Shown: in pieces, positions 1-5,332 of the stretch
Layout: every line of letters starts with the position of its first letter
How positions within the stretch are numbered: position 1 is the stretch's first letter
DNA from: Rhodospirillaceae bacterium
GTDB taxonomy: Bacteria > Pseudomonadota > Alphaproteobacteria > UBA9219
DNA: 5,833 nt
Direction of reading: 5' to 3'
Assembly: GCA_003504035.1 (NCBI GenBank)
Contig: DOBW01000206.1
Location: 1 to 5,833, forward strand
The notes under the pieces: generated by a model
Told to the model about the DNA's origin: nothing
Database searches by the model: none
What the model saw: only the letters and a program-made list of their open reading frames with translations
Position numbers and translations under genes: made by a program

Positions 1-9
1 TAAGAAACC

Positions 10-174
10 ATGGCACGAAGAGAAGTTCTTTCATTCAAATCCATAGATTTGACGCCCGTTGGAGCATACGCCATCCAACAGGAGCAAGATGTTGACTCCT
101 CAGCAGAGCGCGCCTTTAAGAAAACGAGGGAAGATTCGAAAGGAACCTCGGACATAAAAGAACTCCTGAAATAA
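10..174 (+). CDS. possible small protein of 54 residues, unknown function
   Basis: This is an ATG-initiated reading frame bounded upstream by an in-frame TAA at 1-3, so it is complete as seen and cannot be the tail of a longer in-frame gene. The product is hydrophilic and mixed-charge, starting MARREVLSFKSIDLTP and ending in a Lys/Glu/Asp-rich helix-like segment (GTSDIKELLK). It has no signal peptide, membrane segment or Cys/His motif. The codon mix looks like that of a real gene, and the other two plus-strand frames are broken within the same stretch. Only nine bases precede the ATG and they show no ribosome binding site. It could also be the remnant of a larger gene after a frameshift upstream of the window. 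A terminator hairpin lies about 95 bases downstream. I do not recognise the family. Confidence 0.35.
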   Translation: MARREVLSFKSIDLTPVGAYAIQQEQDVDSSAERAFKKTREDSKGTSDIKELLK

Positions 175-248
175 TTTTTCTCGAAACGCATACAATAAAT
201 AAAGAAAAAAACTAAAGCCCAAAGACTAGTTTTATACAAAAAAGCCTC

Positions 249-295
249 TAAATGCCTTATACCTACCAGAAAAAGGCAAGTAAATGCCTTTTTTT
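249..295 (+). terminator. Rho-independent terminator with an alternative upstream hairpin
   Basis: The left arm AAAAAGGCA (270-278), the six-base loop AGTAAA and the right arm TGCCTTTTT (285-293) form a 9-bp stem continuing into a run of seven T (289-295). This is a typical intrinsic terminator for transcription arriving from the left. The A-run on the left arm makes it usable on the minus strand too. The ten bases TAAATGCCTT of the right arm also occur at 249-258, so AAGGCA (273-278) could pair with TGCCTT at 253-258 instead and block the terminator stem. Termination of the upstream small gene is the simple reading. A switch is only an inference. Confidence 0.7.
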
Positions 296-297
296 GG

Positions 298-326
298 TTG
301 CTTAGAAAAAACATTTACCCGATAAT
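298..326 (+). promoter_or_regulatory. candidate promoter for the XRE/GNAT-like gene pair
   Basis: TTGCTT (298-303) is followed after 17 bases by GATAAT (321-326), a five-of-six match to the sigma-70 -10 consensus. It starts directly after the T-run of the terminator, which would insulate it from upstream transcription. The predicted start of transcription near 332 gives a leader of nearly 140 bases before the regulator gene. The -35 match is weak. Confidence 0.35.
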
Positions 327-338
327 CAGTTATGATTA
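323..338. promoter_or_regulatory. inverted repeat overlapping the candidate -10 box, possible operator
   Basis: TAATCA-GTTA-TGATTA is a perfect 6-bp inverted repeat with a four-base centre. It covers the end of the candidate -10 box and the predicted transcription start. Such a site upstream of an XRE-type regulator gene is a plausible operator for autoregulation. It is AT-rich and short, so chance occurrence is possible. Confidence 0.3.
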
Positions 339-409
339 ATAGCGGTTTAACCCTACTACTACTATTTCCTCTTTTTTATTAGAATTTCGCTACGAAAGTA
401 ATGAAAAGC

Positions 410-439
410 TTGAATAAAGAGTCACAAAAACGTTATTAA
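410..439 (+). promoter_or_regulatory. alternative weak promoter close to the XRE gene
   Basis: TTGAAT (410-415) and TATTAA (434-439) are separated by 18 bases and each match the consensus in four of six positions. Transcription would begin near 446 and give a short leader that keeps the purine-rich AAAAAGGG (451-458) as a ribosome binding site. It is an alternative to the promoter near 298-326. Confidence 0.22.
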
Positions 440-469
440 AGCAAGTCAACAAAAAGGGCGGTAAAGTAC

Positions 470-1123
470 ATGATCACAGCATCTCAGCTCCGTGCCGCAA
501 GAGGTATGCTCGACTGGACCAGATCTACGCTGGCCAAAGCATCGGGCTTGTCTGCTGAAACGATCAAAAATATTGAACATGGAATCTATACCCCGCAAGA
601 ATCATCCATTGATGCCATCGTCCGCGCCTTCGCCGAAAATGATGTTGAATTTACGGATGGCGATGGGGTTAGGACGAGAAAAAATAGAGTAATGGTTTTC
701 TCAGGAAAAAACGGTTACGAAAATTTCTTAGACCACGTTTATTCTGTTATGAAAAAAGGTGGCGCAATTCGGCAGTTTAACATAAGTGACGGAACTCACT
801 TGCTACCATATGCAAAAGATACCGCTGCTGAACACCTAAGAAGAATGGGCAACATACGCAACCTTGATGCCCGCGTACTAACTGCTGAAGGAGATTACAA
901 CTTTCCTGCAACATATTGCGAATACAAATGGCTGGACAAATCATCTGAAAAATTGATTCCCTACTACGTCTTCAACGACTATATTTCAATGCTCATTTTT
1001 AAGAATGATAAGTACATAGAAACAATATCTATTCACTCCAAAATGCTAGCTGAGTTATATAACGATCAATTTTCACAATTTTGGAACTCTGCCAAAACAC
1101 CGAACAAAAAGCATAGAAAATGA
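470..1123 (+). CDS. XRE-family helix-turn-helix regulator with C-terminal putative sensor domain
   Basis: This is a cytoplasmic DNA-binding regulator of 217 residues. Residues 4-62 form a Cro/C1-type helix-turn-helix domain (QLRAARGMLDW, then LAKASGLSAETIKNIEHG as the turn and recognition helix). This N-terminus and the trailing NDVEFTDGDGVR are typical of small alphaproteobacterial XRE regulators. Residues about 70-210 form a separate domain containing a hydrophobic beta segment (VMVFSG), then PYYVFNDYISMLIF and a closing DQFSQFWNSA helix. That last pattern (fixed beta strands, an Asp after the strand, a final F-x-x-x-W) reminds me of the effector domains of TrmB-like, PLD-like regulators, but this is an impression only. 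The tail is Lys-rich. The stop codon overlaps the start of the next gene (ATGA), so the two are probably made together. A loose ribosome binding site (AGGG, 455-458) precedes the ATG. The ligand and target are unknown. Confidence 0.85.
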   Translation: MITASQLRAARGMLDWTRSTLAKASGLSAETIKNIEHGIYTPQESSIDAIVRAFAENDVEFTDGDGVRTRKNRVMVFSGKNGYENFLDHVYSVMKKGGAIRQFNISDGTHLLPYAKDTAAEHLRRMGNIRNLDARVLTAEGDYNFPATYCEYKWLDKSSEKLIPYYVFNDYISMLIFKNDKYIETISIHSKMLAELYNDQFSQFWNSAKTPNKKHRK

Positions 1124-2379
1124 ATATTTCCGTAGCAGAAAATTGCCCAGCAAACACCGCCTCAGCATGGATGAATGCAGAAGCCGTTCGCATGAATGGG
1201 CATGATATAGTTCACGGAGCTATGCTAGGGCACGTTTTGCTACAAGACATTCAAGCTGAAGCTGATGCACATGGCGCTGATTTTGATCCTATTGCCTTCA
1301 AAAATGTAATTCGTTTGATCCGTGATGAGAAAATCCAAGCCCACTTTATTGCTCTCAAAAGAGATAGTGCCCAACCCGTTTTTGCAGGAAGTACCATTGA
1401 ATTTCCAACAACAATAACATTATGGGAAGAAGATTCTTTTGTTCATTACCCTGCACTTTACACCGAAGATTTGTATGTTCTTCCTGAAATTTCTGAAAAA
1501 TTAAAAGAAGAAAAAAAGCGCAACGGAATACAGGACAGAGTAGGCCTAGGAACTCTCTTTCTAAAAGAAAAACTTTCCTTACAAAAAAAGACAAGAAACA
1601 AACCCGATTCCGATCATTCACACAACATGCCACCAAGAGGCTTTGTTGCAGAGTATGCAATTGATAATGACTGCGCAAAGGCTTGGCTTCAAAAAGTTGG
1701 TGGAGAGCTTGATGTTTCACAAGACAATAACATTTTTCAATTTAGTAAAGATTCCCCCCACCTCCGATCAGAAAAAACCAACAGCACTATTTATGTTGAT
1801 TATTTAGGCGCTGATCATCCAGATGGAACGATTTTCCAACCAAACGTTTTTGCAGTAACAGCAGAAGAAAACAACTCAACTCAAGCGCTTTCCGTCAGTT
1901 TCACGGGAGCCATCTCAACCTTTTCTGGAAAACCAATCATACGCGTTCAACTCACGAGCAATGGATCCCTTCACAACACAAACTGGATTAAAACTTCACT
2001 CACAAATATATTTGATGTAGCTCAAAATGAGATTATAAAAAGACGCTGGTTCCCTTGGGCCACCTCACATGCCAAGAAAGCCCATAATTTCTTAAGAATA
2101 ATGAAACTTCACGCTACACATGAGCCTATCATTAGAAAGGCTTTAAAAGAAATGGGAGCTAAACCACGAAAGCTTGGTACTAAATCCATGAAACCTGTTG
2201 TTGTTGATTTCAACAACAACACAACAGAAATACTAGAGACAGAGCCTTGTTTTCCATTCACCACCCTGAGAACAGTTCCTGAAAAAAATAAATCAGAAAA
2301 AACTGAGAACGCCATTATACCTAACCTGCAAAATTTTCCTATAGAAACTCAGCCTGCCTCAACTTCACCCCACCTCTAG
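1120..2379 (+). CDS. hypothetical protein with a degenerate GNAT acetyltransferase-like N-terminal half
   Basis: The family of this 419-residue protein is not firmly recognised. Residues about 95-205 read like a GNAT fold: strand TITLWEEDSFVHYPALYTEDLYVLPEI broken here into TITLWEEDS (98-106) and TEDLYVLPEI (115-124), then VGLGTLFLKEKL (141-152) in place of the acetyl-CoA loop R/Q-x-x-G-x-G/A. Next comes DNDCAKAWLQKVGGE (182-196), matching the late N-x-x-A helix and K-x-G turn. An insertion of about 16 charged residues separates the VLPE strand from the G-x-G loop. Residues about 255-350 may be a second, more eroded copy, ending EPIIRKALKEMGAKP. Residues 350-419 are Asn/Thr/Lys/Pro-rich and probably disordered. 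No signal peptide or membrane segment is seen. The start overlaps the regulator's stop (ATGA) and lacks its own clear ribosome binding site, suggesting translational coupling. Its 3' end overlaps hypA on the other strand. The gene is certain as a reading frame; the acetyltransferase assignment is moderate to weak. Confidence 0.7.
   Translation: MNISVAENCPANTASAWMNAEAVRMNGHDIVHGAMLGHVLLQDIQAEADAHGADFDPIAFKNVIRLIRDEKIQAHFIALKRDSAQPVFAGSTIEFPTTITLWEEDSFVHYPALYTEDLYVLPEISEKLKEEKKRNGIQDRVGLGTLFLKEKLSLQKKTRNKPDSDHSHNMPPRGFVAEYAIDNDCAKAWLQKVGGELDVSQDNNIFQFSKDSPHLRSEKTNSTIYVDYLGADHPDGTIFQPNVFAVTAEENNSTQALSVSFTGAISTFSGKPIIRVQLTSNGSLHNTNWIKTSLTNIFDVAQNEIIKRRWFPWATSHAKKAHNFLRIMKLHATHEPIIRKALKEMGAKPRKLGTKSMKPVVVDFNNNTTEILETEPCFPFTTLRTVPEKNKSEKTENAIIPNLQNFPIETQPASTSPHL
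2197..2220. repeat. perfect 11-bp inverted repeat within the GNAT-like gene
   Basis: GTTGTTGTTGA and TCAACAACAAC flank a two-base centre (TT), giving a 24-base palindrome. It encodes V-V-V-D-F-N-N-N (residues 360-367) in the probably disordered tail. No T-run follows on either strand, so it is not a standard intrinsic terminator. It lies about 145 bases downstream of hypA on the minus strand, where it could form a hairpin in the 3' part of the hydrogenase transcript. Confidence 0.6.
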
Positions 2380-2607
2380 CTTACTAACGCGCAAATCGGT
2401 ACCCTCAACAGACTGAAACTCAAGCTCCGCGCCTTCAGCCAAAGTTCCTTTGGCCACCATCGGAAAACAGAACGCCATCGATTCTTGACACGCCCCTGAA
2501 TACTCGCCCACCGTAAGCTGAACTTTCACAACCTGCGAAAACCCATCTTCCTGCGCTTTTTTTTCAAGAATTTTAAGAATGCTTTCACATAGAGAAACTT
2601 CATGCAT
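2365..2607 (-). CDS. hypA: HypA-type hydrogenase nickel chaperone lacking the zinc domain
   Basis: HypA delivers nickel to the hydrogenase large subunit together with HypB. The N-terminus MHEVSLCESILKILE is the family signature, with the free amine and His2 as nickel ligands. LTVGEYSG, SMAFCFPMVAKGTLAEGAEL and the final DLRVSKLEV also align with the family. The product has only 80 residues, while the family usually has about 113-118. The missing part is the zinc-binding domain with its two C-x-x-C pairs, which should sit between VEG (67-69) and TDLRV (70-74). The remaining cysteines (7, 40, 47) do not form such a motif. Position 40, acidic in the Escherichia coli and Helicobacter pylori proteins as I recall them, is Cys here. 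The gene starts 5 bases after the protease stop with a strong AGGAGGT ribosome binding site (2617-2623). It is the last gene of the operon and its 3' end overlaps the convergent gene by 15 bases. It may be a working mini-HypA or a damaged copy. Confidence 0.85.
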   Translation of the reverse strand: MHEVSLCESILKILEKKAQEDGFSQVVKVQLTVGEYSGACQESMAFCFPMVAKGTLAEGAELEFQSVEGTDLRVSKLEVG

Positions 2608-2612
2608 AAACT

Positions 2613-3077
2613 CTAGACCTCCTGCTGAAAGTCCTTGATAACGGCAAACTCAACTTCTGGCAAGATTGCATCAACCTCGGCTGAACGAGGTTCTTCAAAA
2701 GAAAAAGATATGCCTTCAATCCCATAAATAATCATCGCAGGTGGCAACTTCCCTAATTGTCGCGCTATCTCGGTGGCCTCGGCAAGCCCAAACAAATGAC
2801 TTGAATAACGAAAAACACCGCTGTTCAATTTCTCTTTCACAGCATCAAAACGCCGCACAGTACCCAAAGGCAACCCCGTCTTCATACAATCAACAATAAC
2901 AACTTTTTTTTGATCTTCCCAAAGATGAATAAGAGAAGCTCCTTCACCGCTGTGGGGCAAAACTTCAACGCCACATGAATCCAAAACGCCGCTTTCGGCC
3001 ATCTTATGCGCCAAATAAGGACCAACCCCATCATCACCGCGATGCAAGTTTCCTACGCCCAGAAATAAAAGAGACAC
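2613..3077 (-). CDS. hydrogenase maturation endopeptidase (HycI/HybD/HoxW family)
   Basis: This 154-residue cytoplasmic protease removes the C-terminal extension of the hydrogenase large subunit after nickel is inserted. Residues 5-20 hold the family opening FLGVGN with GDDGVGP. The nickel-sensing ligands known from HybD correspond here to Asp16, Asp63 (VVIVDCMKTG) and His94 (YSSHLFGL). IIYGIEG (116-122) is the conserved strand near the end. The length is normal for the family. The only sensible start is the GTG at 3077: it places the GVGN motif at residue 7, and the hydA stop codon lies in the same frame four codons upstream. The ribosome binding site is weak (AAGGA and AGG within the end of hydA). 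The gene sits directly behind the large subunit gene, whose product has the matching cleavable tail, so that protein is its likely substrate. Confidence 0.93.
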   Translation of the reverse strand: MSLLFLGVGNLHRGDDGVGPYLAHKMAESGVLDSCGVEVLPHSGEGASLIHLWEDQKKVVIVDCMKTGLPLGTVRRFDAVKEKLNSGVFRYSSHLFGLAEATEIARQLGKLPPAMIIYGIEGISFSFEEPRSAEVDAILPEVEFAVIKDFQQEV

Positions 3078-3086
3078 GCTTACAAC

Positions 3087-4445
3087 CTATTCCTTGATCA
3101 TCGTTAGTTTCAAGAAATGCGTAGAGCAAGAGATACACGGATCATAATTGCGAATTGTCTGCTCACACCGCCATTTCAAAGCATCATGATCCAAATCCAT
3201 ACTCCGCTCAACAACACCATAAAGGTCGCGCTCAATCTGAGGTTGATTCTGCGCTGTCGGCGAAGAAATTGTAGCATTCACAACAAGACCTTTATCATCA
3301 AGCTCGTAACGATGGAAACAAACGCCACGCGGCGCTTCAGTCATACCGAAACCTTCGCTAGCTCTTGGTTTTGCCTCGATAAAGATGGGATCTGGTTCCT
3401 CATAAGCCTTAACAAGCCGCAGAGCCTCCTCACACGAGTAAAGTGTTTCAATCATGCGTACCAAAATACTTTTGAAAGGATTATGACAAACAGTATCAAG
3501 GCCTATTTCTTTAGCTAAACTCTTACAACGCCGCGTTAACTGCTTGTAGTTATTATTGTACCGCGCATTTGGCCCTGTCAGATAAGGTTGGCCATCCTCC
3601 CGCAATGAACCTTGAAGCGCCGTAGAATGAGCCACATGCTTTTCACGAAAATGCTTATGAAATTCACGCACAGGAATATGCAGCCCTTCGCTGCTCATGA
3701 CATCACCTTCAACGATAGCGTATTCATCTGGGTGTGTCAGTGAAACGTAATTATACTCATACTCATAGTCAGGAAAATCGAACGTGCCAAAAAGCTTAGT
3801 CAGCTCAATCGAGGCATCAATACCCCACTTTAGCCTGTCAGCCAAAGCACGAACTGCCTTTTTAGTAGGGGCTTTATAAAAACCACCAACCTTTGTATTA
3901 ACAGGATGAATAGCGCGCCCACCGCCAATAACTTCCAAAATGTCATTACCAAGCTTTTTCAGTTGCAAAGCACTTTCGACAACTTCTGGATTTGTGGCTG
4001 CCAATTGCAAGACATCATCAATACCTAAAAAATCGGGTGCATGGAGCATAGCTGCGTGAAGCACATGACTTTCAATCCACTCACCACAATACATCAAGCG
4101 ACGTAAGTCGCGTATTTCCGTGGTGATCTCCATCTGAAAGGCATCTTCCATTGCCTGCTGCGCACCCATAAGATAAGCCATTGGGCAAATACCGCAAATA
4201 CGCGCTGTGATATCTGGAACCTCCGTAAAGCTGCGGCCACGCAAAAAAGCCTCAAAAAAACGAGGAGGTTCAACAATCTTGAACTTACACTCTTTGATTT
4301 TTCCATCCTTGATGCGAACAAGCAACGCCCCTTCACCCTCCACACGCGAAAGCTCATCAACCTGAATTGTACGAGTCACATTCACAGGCTTCTTTGCTTT
4401 AGCCTTTTTAGGCGTTGCCTTCTTACTTTTTGCCGCTTTTGCCAT
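3087..4445 (-). CDS. hydA: [NiFe]-hydrogenase large (alpha) subunit, group 3b type
   Basis: This is the catalytic subunit of a soluble NADP-linked [NiFe]-hydrogenase, which carries the NiFe active site for H2 oxidation or formation. With the start chosen here it has 452 residues. The first NiFe motif RICGIC gives Cys84 and Cys87, and the last motif DPCISCSTH gives Cys437 and Cys440. LSRVEGEG, EPPRFFEAFLRGR and HPVNTKVGGFY are further family blocks. The residue after RICGICPMA is Tyr where many other groups have His. The nine residues after His443 (FLKLTMIKE) are the peptide expected to be cut off by the adjacent protease. The ATG at 4445 (MAKAAKSKK) is preferred because AAGGAG (4452-4457) lies six bases before it. 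The ATG at 4460, which would add five residues, overlaps that site and has no site of its own. Residues 1-20 form a Lys/Ala-rich tail outside the fold. The name hydA follows the hydBGDA scheme and is not the [FeFe] enzyme. Confidence 0.95.
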   Translation of the reverse strand: MAKAAKSKKATPKKAKAKKPVNVTRTIQVDELSRVEGEGALLVRIKDGKIKECKFKIVEPPRFFEAFLRGRSFTEVPDITARICGICPMAYLMGAQQAMEDAFQMEITTEIRDLRRLMYCGEWIESHVLHAAMLHAPDFLGIDDVLQLAATNPEVVESALQLKKLGNDILEVIGGGRAIHPVNTKVGGFYKAPTKKAVRALADRLKWGIDASIELTKLFGTFDFPDYEYEYNYVSLTHPDEYAIVEGDVMSSEGLHIPVREFHKHFREKHVAHSTALQGSLREDGQPYLTGPNARYNNNYKQLTRRCKSLAKEIGLDTVCHNPFKSILVRMIETLYSCEEALRLVKAYEEPDPIFIEAKPRASEGFGMTEAPRGVCFHRYELDDKGLVVNATISSPTAQNQPQIERDLYGVVERSMDLDHDALKWRCEQTIRNYDPCISCSTHFLKLTMIKE

Positions 4446-4451
4446 AGATGG

Positions 4452-4457
4452 CTCCTT
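4452..4457 (-). promoter_or_regulatory. ribosome binding site that decides the hydA start
   Basis: On the minus strand AAGGAG is followed by six bases and ATGGCA. The upstream ATG at 4460 directly precedes this site (ATGAAGGAG) and has only AGCAAAG before it. The downstream start giving MAKAAKSKK is therefore the likely one. Confidence 0.7.
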
Positions 4458-4469
4458 CATCTTTGCTGA

Positions 4470-5330
4470 TTATTTCTTAAGATCATAAGCTTCGCTGATC
4501 TCGCGGAAACCGCCTGCGCTTGCATTATAGGAACGGAAGAAATCACGAATTTCCTTCTTATTCATTCCTAGTTTTTCAAACTGCTTAGCCAAACTAAAGC
4601 CATTTGGAAGCTCCGATGGACCAAAACAGCCATAACAACCACGATCCGTCGATGGGCACAAATTGCCACAACCCGCTTGAGTCACAGGACCCAAACACGG
4701 CGTACCCTTCGCAACCATAACGCAAACTGTTCCATTTTTCTTGCATTCCACACACTGGCTATAGTGAGGAATAGCAGGAACACGACCGTTCAAAGTTGCA
4801 TTGATAACTTCAAGAAGTTGGCCTTTATCAATAGGACAACCACGCAATTCAAAGTCTACGTCAACATAATCCTTAATCGGCATCGAAGTTTTAAGTGTCG
4901 AGATATACTCAGGACGCGCATAAACGGCCTTTATATAATCGTTTACATTCGCGAAGTTTTTAAGCCCCTGAATTCCCCCAGCCGTTGCACAAGCACCGAT
5001 TGTAATGAGTATTTTAGACTGCTCTCTGATTTTGAGAATACGTTTAGCGTCAAACTCAGTCGTGATTGAACCTTCAACAAGTGAAACATCATAAGGTCCA
5101 TCAATCATAGCACTTGTTGCCTCAAGGAAATAAGCAAGCTCAATTCCCCCTACAACATCAAGCAGCTCATCTTCACAAGAAAGCAAGCTCAGTTGACATC
5201 CATCACATGAAGCAAACTTCCACACCGCAAGAGTTGGTTTTACTTTGTGCTTAGGCTGAACTTTACGCACAGCTTTCGACTTCTTCGCCTTAGAACTTTT
5301 CTTTACAGTTTTCTTCTTGGCTGTCGGCAT
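4470..5330 (-). CDS. hydD: [NiFe]-hydrogenase small (delta) subunit with three [4Fe-4S] clusters
   Basis: This 286-residue subunit passes electrons between the NiFe site and the diaphorase subunits. The proximal cluster ligands are Cys42 and Cys45 ([10 protein letters not shown]), Cys114 ([10 protein letters not shown]) and Cys165 (ELRGCPID). A further eight cysteines at 193, 196, 203, 212, 221, 225, 232 and 235 provide two more [4Fe-4S] clusters, as in group 3b enzymes. There is no twin-arginine signal peptide and no membrane anchor, so the enzyme is cytoplasmic. Residues 1-32 are an extra Lys/Ala/Ser-rich basic tail ahead of the fold, which begins at [12 protein letters not shown]. The start is supported by GGGAG (5339-5343) eight bases upstream, lying within the end of the preceding gene, whose stop is two bases away. 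Iron-sulfur spacing and gene order both support the group 3b assignment. Confidence 0.94.
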   Translation of the reverse strand: MPTAKKKTVKKSSKAKKSKAVRKVQPKHKVKPTLAVWKFASCDGCQLSLLSCEDELLDVVGGIELAYFLEATSAMIDGPYDVSLVEGSITTEFDAKRILKIREQSKILITIGACATAGGIQGLKNFANVNDYIKAVYARPEYISTLKTSMPIKDYVDVDFELRGCPIDKGQLLEVINATLNGRVPAIPHYSQCVECKKNGTVCVMVAKGTPCLGPVTQAGCGNLCPSTDRGCYGCFGPSELPNGFSLAKQFEKLGMNKKEIRDFFRSYNASAGGFREISEAYDLKK

Positions 5331-5332
5331 AA

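Noticed and set aside
208..233. Inverted repeat AAAACTA/TAGTTTT with a 12-base loop
   Set aside because: The stem is entirely weak apart from one C-G pair, the loop is long and there is no following T-run beyond the stem itself. It is likely chance in AT-rich DNA.
1..469. Searched for tRNA genes, CRISPR repeats, insertion-sequence ends and attachment sites here and in the rest of the window
   Set aside because: No cloverleaf, regularly spaced repeats, terminal inverted repeats or target duplications were seen.
2276..2314. Complementary short words (GTTC, CTGA, TCAG, GAAC) around A-runs, which on the minus strand read as T-runs after hypA
   Set aside because: Each possible stem is only about 4 bp with no GC-rich core, so it is not a credible intrinsic terminator for the hydrogenase operon, and the A/T richness follows from Lys codons.
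2557..2911. Runs of eight A on the coding strand in hypA (2557-2564) and in the protease gene (2904-2911), considered as slippage or frameshift sites
   Set aside because: Both genes continue correctly in the zero frame with family motifs on both sides, so no frameshift is needed. Runs of Lys and Gln-Lys codons explain them.
3117..3518. Open frames of more than 100 codons opposite the hydrogenase genes (3117-3518 and 4677-5069, plus strand) and opposite the GNAT-like gene (1355-1720, minus strand)
   Set aside because: They lie antisense to genes with clear family motifs or consistent coding character, have no recognisable domains, and have compositions typical of shadow frames.
4446..4460. 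ATG at 4460 as the start of the large subunit
   Set aside because: It has no ribosome binding site, and it directly abuts the AAGGAG that serves the ATG at 4445.
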